Positions 54,874 to 62,598 of a DNA stretch of 64,000 nt are shown here, piece by piece. The first letter of the stretch is position 1. Each line of letters opens with the position of its first letter. The DNA is from CAZNPU01 sp964575335. Its GTDB lineage: Bacteria > Planctomycetota > Phycisphaerae > Phycisphaerales > SM1A02. Location of the stretch: contig CAZNPU010000003.1 in the NCBI GenBank assembly GCA_964575335.1, positions 191,756 through 255,755 of the forward strand, in the 5' to 3' direction. The notes below the pieces were generated by a model. It saw only the letters and a program-made list of their open reading frames with translations. It was not told where the DNA came from and did not search any database. Made by a program: the position numbers and the translations under genes.

Positions 54874-56952
54874 ATGCACGCTTTGCAACAGATTTATCGC
54901 AGGCTTAACGAGGCGCAGCAGACGCTTCGTTTTCGCATTGTGTGCAGCGCACTGGCGCTGCTGGTGTGCATTGGTGCATTCGGAGCGCTGCTGACCAAGA
55001 GTTACGATCTGGAACATCAGCGGCAGGCGCTGCGCACCGCGCTGGAAGGGCAGAGCCTCAGCCGCGGGGACGCGCTGGCCGTGACTTTTCAGGAAACCGG
55101 CGAGATAGTTGTCAACGGCCGGCGTTACGGCGGCGAGCGGTTCCTCCTGCGGCAGAGTTCATATTTTGACCCAGCGGGCAACCTTGTTGCTGTGCCCATG
55201 CTGGTGGAAGAGTTGCTGCGCGATCAGCGCCCCGCATGGGCGCCCGGATGGCTGCTGGAACAGCCGGGGACGACATGGCTCCTGGCGGTGATCTTCACCA
55301 TCTGGCTGCAGTTGATCGTCTGGATGCAGATCACAATTCCGTTCCTGCTGACGCTGGCAGGGACGTCGGTCGTTGTGGCGTGGTGCTGGTGGACGGGCCG
55401 ACCGCAGGGGATGGTTGCATTTGGCGGGATGGGGCTGCTGATTTTTACGTTTGTGCTGTTCACGCGCTTCGCGCTGATCGCGCTTCACCCGCCGTATCAG
55501 GTTCTTGCTGTGGCGCACACTGTTGTGAAAGAGGCTTCACGAACGCGCCTGTCATTGGTGTTCATTGTCGTTTTGCTGGTGATACTGCCGCTGCTGCCGC
55601 TCTGGCTCGACCCCAGTTCGCCGCTGCGATATCGGATTCAAACGTTTCTCAGCTACAGCCTTGGCCTGACCTTTTCGATAGCGGCGTGCATGACGCTCGT
55701 ATTGGCGTGCGCGTCGGTGGCTTTTGAGATTCGAGATCGCCAGATCTGGCAACTGATGACCAAGCCGGTGGGACGCCTGAATTATCTGCTCGGCAAGTGG
55801 CTCGGCATCATGACGGTGAATCTGATCCTGCTGGTGATGGCGGGCGTTTCTACATTCACGTTCGTGCAGTATCTCAAAATGCAGCCGGTGGCAGAGGGCA
55901 TCACCGGCGTGCTGGATTCGCTGGCGGTGTCCGATGAGGTGCTCACTGCCAGGAAAGCTGCACGGCCGGTGTATCGCACCTTGTCGCCTGAGGAACTGCG
56001 GTCGCGCGTTGATCAGCGAATTCAGAACGACTCGCAGCTGTCGCAGTTGGAGCGAGTGCCGCCGCATGTACGTCTGGCCATTGAACGCGAGCTTCAGAAC
56101 ACCTACATGACGCGTCAGCGGTCGATCCCGCCGTGGGACGATCTGCAGCGAGACCCGCCTTCGGAGGTCTATACCTTTACGGGGCTGGCAGAAGCCAAGA
56201 AGCTTGGGGCGACACTGACGTTGCGCTATCGATTCCATATTCTGAGCGATGATGAACATGCGGTCTTTCACGCTGGTTTCATCTTCAACGACGACCCGCA
56301 GACTCGCCACGAGGCGCGTTATGTGCCCACCATGACGCACACGCTGCCGCTCGGTCCGCATCTGATAAAAGACGATGGCACACTGACGGTGCGGGTTTTC
56401 AACTTGTATCGTCCGCCGCCGTCGCAGCGCGGGATCGGATCGCTGAACTTTGATGAAAATGAATTCGAGGTTCTGTACAAAGCGGGGAACTTCGAAGGCA
56501 ATTTCGTCCGTGCGATGCTGACGATGTGGATCAAGCTGGCGTTTCTGGCGGCAATGGGCGTCTGTTGCGCGACGTTCCTGAACTTTCCCGTGGCCTGTCT
56601 CTTTTCGTTCACCATTTTCTTCGCTGCGCTGCTCGGCCCGTTCCTGGCGCAAGCCCTGGAGTGGTATTACCCGATCGATGCGGAACACCTGGACTGGAGC
56701 AATGTCGGCGCGGTTGTCGTGTGGGCATTTGAATGGTGTACGCGCGGCATCGCTTCGATGCTGGTGTTTCTGCTTCGCAGCTTTGGAGAGTACCAGCCGA
56801 CGCAGAATCTCATTCAAGGGCGGCTGATTGAGTGGCGCGACGTGCTGAGCGGCACATTGACTCTCGTCGTGCTCTGGTCCGGCATGGCGATGACGATTGG
56901 ATGGCTGGTGCTGCGCAAGAGACAGCTGGCGATTTACAGCGGCGTTGGATGA
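54874..56952 (+). CDS. Large ABC-2-type permease
   Basis: A 692-residue membrane protein with about ten to twelve hydrophobic segments. The N-terminal part has a helix and a periplasmic-type domain (about 45-120). The core carries FEIRDRQIWQLMTKPVGRLN and YLLGKWLGI, the same motif as the divergent permease at 47364-48506. A large extracytoplasmic domain (about 345-540, containing LSPEELRSRVDQRI, a beta-rich ALTLRYRFH-like part and RVFNLYRPPPSQRG) precedes the final helices. It follows the ATPase by 14 bases, so the two form a transporter. The large soluble loop suggests contact with periplasmic or lipid partners. Substrate not readable. Confidence 0.88.
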   Translation: MHALQQIYRRLNEAQQTLRFRIVCSALALLVCIGAFGALLTKSYDLEHQRQALRTALEGQSLSRGDALAVTFQETGEIVVNGRRYGGERFLLRQSSYFDPAGNLVAVPMLVEELLRDQRPAWAPGWLLEQPGTTWLLAVIFTIWLQLIVWMQITIPFLLTLAGTSVVVAWCWWTGRPQGMVAFGGMGLLIFTFVLFTRFALIALHPPYQVLAVAHTVVKEASRTRLSLVFIVVLLVILPLLPLWLDPSSPLRYRIQTFLSYSLGLTFSIAACMTLVLACASVAFEIRDRQIWQLMTKPVGRLNYLLGKWLGIMTVNLILLVMAGVSTFTFVQYLKMQPVAEGITGVLDSLAVSDEVLTARKAARPVYRTLSPEELRSRVDQRIQNDSQLSQLERVPPHVRLAIERELQNTYMTRQRSIPPWDDLQRDPPSEVYTFTGLAEAKKLGATLTLRYRFHILSDDEHAVFHAGFIFNDDPQTRHEARYVPTMTHTLPLGPHLIKDDGTLTVRVFNLYRPPPSQRGIGSLNFDENEFEVLYKAGNFEGNFVRAMLTMWIKLAFLAAMGVCCATFLNFPVACLFSFTIFFAALLGPFLAQALEWYYPIDAEHLDWSNVGAVVVWAFEWCTRGIASMLVFLLRSFGEYQPTQNLIQGRLIEWRDVLSGTLTLVVLWSGMAMTIGWLVLRKRQLAIYSGVG

Positions 56953-56999
56953 TGCAGCTGTTGGGCATGATCGTCGAAACAGGTTCCAGACAGAAGTGA

Positions 57000-59024
57000 A
57001 TGATGAAACGCAATCGCATCGTACAACTCGTGGCTTTGCTCGTCGTGGTGATCAGTTTGGCGTCATCCGGCGTGCTGTTGCCGCGTCTTGTCGATCGAGC
57101 CGACGAGCGTGTGCTGCGTTACACCAATGTCTCAGTTGAAGGTGCGCCGCCCTTTATTGCCTTGGGCACGATGATCGGCGCGCTGCGGGGGTTGATCGTC
57201 GATTATCTCTGGATCAAAGTGCATCTCATGAAAGAGCAGGGGCTCTTGTATGAGGTGATGGCCGATGCCGAGCTGATCACGAAACTCCAGCCCCGGTTTG
57301 CCAAAGTCTGGGCGTTCCACGGCCACAACATGGCGTACAACATTTCGGTGGCCACGCACACTCGGGAAGAGCGGTGGGAATGGGTGCAGGCGGGCATTCG
57401 CCTGGTGCGCAACGAGGGACTTCGCTATAACCCCAACAACATTGAACTGCATCGGGAACTTGCGTTCTGGTTCGGCCACAAAATCGAGGGCGTGGCTGAC
57501 GATGCGCATCTGTTTTACAAGCGTGAGTTCTGCCACGAATGGCATCTGCTGCTTGGCCCGCCGCCGATTGATTACCAGGAGCGCATCGCATGGATCAAAG
57601 AGATTGCCGATGCGCCGGAAACATTGCAGGCTGCTGAGCAGCGCACGCCCGGCGTGATGGCGCTGTATCAGAAGCTCAACGAGATTCTCACTCGATACAA
57701 CCCCAATGCTTCGCTCAAACTCGATCGGTCGTTCCTCAATCAGTACACGATGTGGCAGGAAGTGACTCAGCGGTCGGTAGCGGCGAAACTGTTGGGCAAA
57801 GAGCAGGAATACCGCGAGCAGTATCCGGCATTCAGCGCATTTGATGAACTCGCCAAAGATCCTGAATTGCAGGACGTATGGAAGACGCTGATTGCGCACA
57901 CGCGCAAACGTGTGCTCAAAGACGAGTACAACATGGATCCGCAGTTGATGTACCGCTACACTGTGGAGCTTGGCCCGATCGACTGGCGGCACGGCCAGGC
58001 CCATGCGCTGTACTGGTCGCGGCGAGGATCAGAACTGGGCAAGGGCCGGCTGTCGGAAGACGATATCTACATTGATCTGAACAACGACAGCCAGCAGCTT
58101 CAGGCAATGCAGGATTTGGCGCGCTTCGGCCGCATCACCTTCGATCCGTTTTCCGTTGAGTTGCCCGGCCGCTTTCCCGAGCCTCGCTGGATCGACAAGA
58201 TGTTCGATCTGTTTCTGGAAATGTACGTCAAGCACTACGAGGTGCGCGGTGCCGGCGGTGAGCGGTTCATCAACTTCATGCAGAACTTCATCGGTTCTGC
58301 AATCTGCGAATGGTATCGGGCTGGCGAAACGCAGCGTGCGCAGAACCTGCTTGATCGTCTGAATGAGCTGTTCGGCCAGGGGCCGCTGGGCAATCCCAAA
58401 TTCAGCCTGCCGCTGGACGTGTTCGTGTATGAGGAAACATTCGATCAGTACCAGGCGCAGCCGCATCTTGCGCCGCGCGATGTGGCGGCATCGTTGCGGC
58501 ACGGTTTCAGCGTCAGCCTGCTGCACGGCCGCCCGGAGGTGCTGCGCGATGCGCTGCGCTTCGCCAAGCAGGTGACCGACTGGTTCAAGAACAATTCGTG
58601 GAACGACTACGAAACCAAATTCGGCGAAGGCCGCATCAAGGACATCATTGGAGGCCTTGATGCCAGCGCTGAGATCATTTACCTGGAAACCATCACCAAC
58701 CCGATGATTCCACTGGTTGATCGGATGACCATGTGGCGAAACACCGATCGCGTGGAGGGCGAGGTCATCCGCAGCATGCCGCAGTTGCTCAACCGATCGA
58801 TGCCTCTGCTGCGAGCTCTGGTCTATGACCGCGCCAAGCCGATCATCGAACAGCAACTGGCCAACAACGAGCTGGTGCTGCGATATACGATCGATGAAGT
58901 GTTCCCCGCACCGCCAGGTCTCGAGGTAGCACGGCAGTTCCTCATCCAACGGCAGCAGCAGCGACAACTGGAGGAGCAGGAACGGCGTGCGCGTGACCCG
59001 ATATCCCGTAGCGGCACACCATGA
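57000..59024 (+). CDS. Membrane-anchored protein of unknown function, TPR-like
   Basis: Not a named family. 674 residues: one N-terminal membrane helix (about 8-28), then a mostly helical soluble region facing outside if the anchor is a type II segment. A striking conserved-looking block reads GALRGLIVDYLWIKVHLMKE, then LITKLQPRFAKVWAFHGHNM and AYNISVATH, followed by aromatic-rich helices (NNIELHRELAFWFGHKIEGV). TPR-like spacing is plausible. The C-terminus is a Gln/Arg coiled coil (RQFLIQRQQQRQLEEQERRA). It is the last gene of the SPFH-ABC run, 47 bases after the permease, so it is probably a dedicated accessory subunit. Length and helix content do not match standard substrate-binding proteins. 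Confidence 0.85.
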   Translation: MMKRNRIVQLVALLVVVISLASSGVLLPRLVDRADERVLRYTNVSVEGAPPFIALGTMIGALRGLIVDYLWIKVHLMKEQGLLYEVMADAELITKLQPRFAKVWAFHGHNMAYNISVATHTREERWEWVQAGIRLVRNEGLRYNPNNIELHRELAFWFGHKIEGVADDAHLFYKREFCHEWHLLLGPPPIDYQERIAWIKEIADAPETLQAAEQRTPGVMALYQKLNEILTRYNPNASLKLDRSFLNQYTMWQEVTQRSVAAKLLGKEQEYREQYPAFSAFDELAKDPELQDVWKTLIAHTRKRVLKDEYNMDPQLMYRYTVELGPIDWRHGQAHALYWSRRGSELGKGRLSEDDIYIDLNNDSQQLQAMQDLARFGRITFDPFSVELPGRFPEPRWIDKMFDLFLEMYVKHYEVRGAGGERFINFMQNFIGSAICEWYRAGETQRAQNLLDRLNELFGQGPLGNPKFSLPLDVFVYEETFDQYQAQPHLAPRDVAASLRHGFSVSLLHGRPEVLRDALRFAKQVTDWFKNNSWNDYETKFGEGRIKDIIGGLDASAEIIYLETITNPMIPLVDRMTMWRNTDRVEGEVIRSMPQLLNRSMPLLRALVYDRAKPIIEQQLANNELVLRYTIDEVFPAPPGLEVARQFLIQRQQQRQLEEQERRARDPISRSGTP

Positions 59025-59236
59025 CGCAGGCAGTCAATCCGCCTGGTCTGCGGAGATTACGTTCCAGCCAGAATTCGATATTGCTGCGCGCGATCTGAAA
59101 AAGACCGCTGCGTCGCTGTTAGTGCTGCTATTCACTCACATTGCCGAGCCGATGTATAGCACCCGGTATGTGAAGGCGATTTCACAGCAGGTTTTCATAT
59201 ATCGCATCGGCGAGCGGCTCTTTGAGAGCGGCGTGA

Positions 59237-59896
59237 TTACTCGCTCATCGCCTGGCGGCCGATGATGGCGTCGGCGAGCACGGCTTTGCTGGCGTATTCA
59301 AGCTGCGAGCCGGCGGGCAGACCGCGGGCCAGGCGCGTGACCTTGACGCCGCGGCGTATGAGTTGATCGCTCAGATACAGCGCGGTGCTGTCGCCTTCGA
59401 GATTCGGGTTGGTGCCGAGGATCACTTCGCGAACCGGCGTCTCTTGCGCATTTCGCTTGGGATCATCCACGCGCTGCAGCAGAGGAAAAATGGTGAGATG
59501 CTCCGGTTCAACGCCTGAAAGGGGATCGAGCCGGCCGGTAAGCACGTGATATACGCCGTTGTACATGCCGGTTTGCTCAAGGCTCATCAGGTCGCGGAAC
59601 TGTTCGACGACCAGAATAAGCGAAGCGTCTCGGTTCGGATTCGTGCAGATGCGGCAGGGATCGACGTCGGTCAGATTGAAACAGATCGAACACGCCGTGA
59701 CGTTGCGCTTGACGTCTTCAATCGCGCTGCTCAGACGCCTGGCTTCTTCGGGTGATGATTTGAGCACGTGCAGCGCCATGCGCTCAGCGCTGCGGCGACC
59801 GATGCCGGGCAGTCTGGCGAAGGCTTCGATCAGCCGCTCGACAGGTTCGGGGTTGGCATTGTTCCTTGGGGAGTTCTTCGAATCGCGGGATTTCAT
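59237..59896 (-). CDS. recR: Recombination mediator RecR
   Basis: Works with RecO and RecF to load RecA at gaps. 219 residues: helix-hairpin-helix (ERLIEAFARLPGIGRRSAER), four-cysteine zinc finger (CSICFNLTDVDPCRIC), and Toprim domain (ASLILVVEQFRDLMSLEQTG, EVILGTNPNLEGDSTALYLS, LARGLPAGSQLEYA). A short insert (about residues 140-156, QRVDDPKRNAQETPVR) lengthens the Toprim part compared with most RecR. It is the last gene of the dnaX-ybaB-recR group on the minus strand, a widely conserved order. No terminator was recognised in the 212 bases downstream. Confidence 0.96.
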   Translation of the reverse strand: MKSRDSKNSPRNNANPEPVERLIEAFARLPGIGRRSAERMALHVLKSSPEEARRLSSAIEDVKRNVTACSICFNLTDVDPCRICTNPNRDASLILVVEQFRDLMSLEQTGMYNGVYHVLTGRLDPLSGVEPEHLTIFPLLQRVDDPKRNAQETPVREVILGTNPNLEGDSTALYLSDQLIRRGVKVTRLARGLPAGSQLEYASKAVLADAIIGRQAMSE

Positions 59897-60011
59897 ACAC
59901 GAATCAGTGGCGATGGGCCGGCGAGTGGTTTGCCTTGTTGCGCACGTCGCTATTCCGTCGGCGTCGTTCTTCTATTGACTCACATCCGGCGGAGATGATG
60001 CGGCTCATTGA

Positions 60012-60389
60012 TCATCCGAGCATGCCGCCCAACCCGCCGCCGGGCAGGGGCAGGTTGAGTTCACGGGCTGCATTGGCGAGTTCTTCCTCTGCACGCTCGC
60101 GGGCTTTCTCCAAAGCTGCGTTGACGGCGCCGACAATCAGATCCTCTGCCATGGCGCGGTCGTCGGGATTGGTTGAATCCACCAGCCCGGCGACAAGCGG
60201 CTGATCGATATGCAATCCGACGATGCGCAATTGTCCGTTGGCGGTGACGCGAACGGCTCCGCCGCCGGTCTCAGCTTCAACGGTAATGCGGCCGAGTTCA
60301 TCGCGCACCTGTTCCATTCGGGCCTTGATCTTAGGCAAATCCTTCATCAGGTTTGCCATGCCCGCCATTCCTTTGAGACCTTCAAACAT
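60012..60389 (-). CDS. YbaB/EbfC nucleoid-associated protein
   Basis: A small DNA-binding dimer of 125 residues. It begins MFEGLKGMAGMANLMKDLPK and has the family centre VEAETGGGAVRVTANGQLRI, with helices on both sides (MEQVRDELGRITVEA, AEDLIVGAVNAALEKARERA). The C-terminus is Gly-rich (LPGGGLGGMLG). It lies between dnaX and recR, the usual place for this gene, 47 bases after dnaX. Length and motifs are normal for the family. The N-terminus contains several Met residues but ATG 60389 fits best. Confidence 0.95.
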   Translation of the reverse strand: MFEGLKGMAGMANLMKDLPKIKARMEQVRDELGRITVEAETGGGAVRVTANGQLRIVGLHIDQPLVAGLVDSTNPDDRAMAEDLIVGAVNAALEKARERAEEELANAARELNLPLPGGGLGGMLG

Positions 60390-60436
60390 GCTGTGATTGT
60401 ATGCGAACTGCAGCGTTGAGTTGAATAATGCACCGA

Positions 60437-62257
60437 TTACGGGCTGGTTTGCTGCTGATCTGCGTGCTGCGGCGCATCTTCCACGGCAATAACCACTGCG
60501 TCGAACAATTCCATCGCTTTGGCGACCACCGGTGAGCGACGAATCTCGTTGGGGTCAAGGGCTGGAACTGTGCTGGCGGGGGCGTCGAACCGGCTGGTGT
60601 CCAACTCAACCCGCAACGATCTGCCCGTCGCGCGGCGAACCAGGTCGGCGATGCGGTCCACCTCGCCCCGCAGATACCGAACCACATCGGCTCCGCTGTC
60701 ATCGACGGAAAGCGTCAGCGTGCGGCCGTCGAACGCTTCAAATACCAGGTGCTCGGTGCGCATGCGATCACCGATTGAACCGGCTGCGACCTGACGAACC
60801 TTCTCCCAAAGCGATGGGCCGTCCAGCGGCGACTCATCTTCAACAGCAGTTGTGGCTGCTGCGGTTTGCGGCGGCAATGGTTTTGGTTCAGTCAGCAAAG
60901 CGCTCGGTCGACTCGACGGCGCAGCAACGGGCGATGGCGTCTCAGCTCGCCCCTGAAAGAGCGCTGCTGATGCTGCAGACGTCGGAGCGGGTGCCGATTG
61001 CTGAATAACGTCGCCTAGCGGTGAGACGCGGCGGAATTCACCGGTCAGTCGATCTTTTTTTTTTGAGTCTACCGCTGGCGCATGGCCGTTGCCGCCCAGA
61101 AGACTGGTGAGATCAGCAAAATGCTGGCTCATCGCCATGCGCACCATGGCGGCATCAAACAGCGCCCGCGCGGTGGCTGAGCCTCTGGCGTTGCGTATTG
61201 TGGCGTCGCAAATCGCAATCAGATGCACGAGAGCGGGGGCGTCAAAGTGCTGAGCCTGGCGTGCTGCGGTTTTGCGATGTTCCTCGGTCAGGTCGAGAAA
61301 ATCACATGATTCGCCACATGCAGCGATGATCATGAGCAGCCGCAGATGCTCAGCAAGCAGTTCCAGAGCCTGCTCAATCGTTGAACCTCGCTTGAGCAGT
61401 TCATCTCCCAGTTTGAGCGTTCCAGCCGGATCGGAAGCGATGATGGCGTCAACCAGTTGCACGATCAGCGCGTGATCGGGCAGGCCGAGCATCTGCTCAA
61501 GCAGTTCCGTCGTCAGTGTTCGATCGCCGCCTGCGAGTAGCCGATCCAGCAGGCTCAGCGCATCGCGCATCGAGCCGTTCCCCAGCCGGGCCACTTGCGC
61601 AATGACTTCATCCTCAGCCTCGATGCCTTCGTTTGTGAGGATGCGGCGCAACTGCTCAGCGATTTTGGCTGATGGGATCGGCCGAAAGTCGAACCGCTGG
61701 CAGCGGCTTTGAATGGTGGCGGGCACCTTGTGCGGTTCGGTGGTGCAGAGGATGAATTTCACATGCGATGGCGGTTCTTCCATCGTCTTCAGCAAAGCGT
61801 TGAACGCTTCGCGGGTAAGCATGTGAACTTCGTCGATGATGTAGATTTTGTACGGGCTGCGCGCGGGAGACAGGCCCGCGCCGGCGATGAGGTCGCGCGC
61901 TTCGTTGATGCCGCGATTGGAAGCGCCGTCAATTTCGATGACGTCAAGGTCGTCGCCCCGCAGGATGGCCTCGGCGACGGCGTCTTTTTCCTTGAGATCA
62001 TCAGTAGCGTTCAGCGCTTTGGCGAAGATGCGGGCCATCGAGGTTTTCCCCACGCCGCGCGTGCCGCAGAAGAGATAGGCGTGCGCGGTGCGGTTGGACT
62101 TGATGGCGTTCAGCAGCGTGCGGGCGATGGGCTCCTGCCCGATGAGTTCATCAAAATCGCGCGAACGGTAGCGTCTGGCCAAAACGGTGTACCCGCTTTG
62201 CCCACCAGCGGGCTTAGCAACGTCTTCAGCAGCGGTGGACTTGGTGCGTTTGGCCAT
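60437..62257 (-). CDS. dnaX: DNA polymerase III gamma/tau subunit DnaX (zinc module lost; slippery A10)
   Basis: The clamp-loader ATPase. 606 residues in the full (tau) form. AAA+ parts: Walker A CGTRGVGKTSMARIFAKALN (about 64-83), Walker B YIIDEVHMLTREAFNALL, sensor 1 and SRC motif (KFILCTTEPHKVPATIQSRC), and LARLGNGSMRDALSLLDRLL (sensor 2 region). The four-cysteine zinc module that normally follows the ALN of Walker A is replaced by a short Cys-free segment (NATDDLKEKDAVAEA) before DVIEIDGASNRGI. Domain III ends near residue 390. A run of ten A residues encodes S-K-K-K at 398-401. A shift into either other frame ends within five codons, giving a gamma-like product of about 403-406 residues. 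First protein gene after the SRP RNA. Confidence 0.96.
   Translation of the reverse strand: MAKRTKSTAAEDVAKPAGGQSGYTVLARRYRSRDFDELIGQEPIARTLLNAIKSNRTAHAYLFCGTRGVGKTSMARIFAKALNATDDLKEKDAVAEAILRGDDLDVIEIDGASNRGINEARDLIAGAGLSPARSPYKIYIIDEVHMLTREAFNALLKTMEEPPSHVKFILCTTEPHKVPATIQSRCQRFDFRPIPSAKIAEQLRRILTNEGIEAEDEVIAQVARLGNGSMRDALSLLDRLLAGGDRTLTTELLEQMLGLPDHALIVQLVDAIIASDPAGTLKLGDELLKRGSTIEQALELLAEHLRLLMIIAACGESCDFLDLTEEHRKTAARQAQHFDAPALVHLIAICDATIRNARGSATARALFDAAMVRMAMSQHFADLTSLLGGNGHAPAVDSKKKDRLTGEFRRVSPLGDVIQQSAPAPTSAASAALFQGRAETPSPVAAPSSRPSALLTEPKPLPPQTAAATTAVEDESPLDGPSLWEKVRQVAAGSIGDRMRTEHLVFEAFDGRTLTLSVDDSGADVVRYLRGEVDRIADLVRRATGRSLRVELDTSRFDAPASTVPALDPNEIRRSPVVAKAMELFDAVVIAVEDAPQHADQQQTSP
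61055..61064 (-). promoter_or_regulatory. Ten-adenine slippery run in dnaX (candidate frameshift or transcriptional slippage site)
   Basis: On the coding strand TCA is followed by nine more A, making A10. In the -1 frame the next codons are AGA TCG ACT GAC CGG TGA. In the +1 frame they are AAG ATC GAC TGA. Thermus thermophilus dnaX uses a similar A run to make gamma. Whether slippage occurs here is inferred. Confidence 0.6.
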
Positions 62258-62424
62258 GGTCGGGATCGAAGCTGAGAATCAGCAGTGTTCGATTCGTCGT
62301 TCAGGCATCGACGCGTGCGGTTTCGACGAACAACTCGACGGTCAGCCGGTCATTGATTGACAGATGCGATATCCGTCATCGATCATACATCCATACCGCA
62401 GTGTCAATCGCGCAGTTCAGTGAC

Positions 62425-62538
62425 GCGGAAGAACGGCCAGGACACCACTGGCTCGGACGACGCCGCTTATGGCTGCTGCGGTCAAGCCCTGACCAGGTTC
62501 ACGGGCCCCCCGCCCAGCGGGCCCGGCCGTTCTTCCGC
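62425..62538 (-). ncRNA. ffs: SRP RNA, small bacterial 4.5S type
   Basis: The RNA core of the signal recognition particle, which binds Ffh and targets membrane proteins. On the minus strand the 5' end GCGGAAGAACGGCC (62538-62525) pairs perfectly over 14 bases with GGCCGTTCTTCCGC at the 3' end (62438-62425). Near the middle is the diagnostic Ffh-binding region: GTGAACCTGGTCAGG on one side and GCAGCAGCCATAAGCGGCG on the other. The loop between reads UGAC, a URRC-type tetraloop in place of GGAA. It lies upstream of dnaX, as in Bacillus (scr-dnaX-ybaB-recR). The total of about 114 bases fits. The 167 bases between it and dnaX contain no gene. Confidence 0.9.
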
Positions 62539-62598
62539 CCCACCAATTGCGAGCAGGTATCTTAGCGACGATTGAGGCTGTGGTACACTTGAAGCAAG

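Noticed and set aside
55552..56817. Long minus-strand open frame (421 codons) opposite the large ABC permease
   Set aside because: Arg/His/Gln-rich antisense translation without any domain pattern. The plus-strand permease has clear membrane segments and motifs.
61055..61064. A10 run as an assembly or sequencing error
   Set aside because: The main frame continues normally on both sides with a plausible tau C-terminus, so the run length as given is consistent with an intact gene. Still worth confirming in reads.
62353..62575. Small plus-strand open frames upstream of the YacL-like gene
   Set aside because: They lie over the SRP RNA gene on the other strand and reflect its structured sequence, not protein coding.
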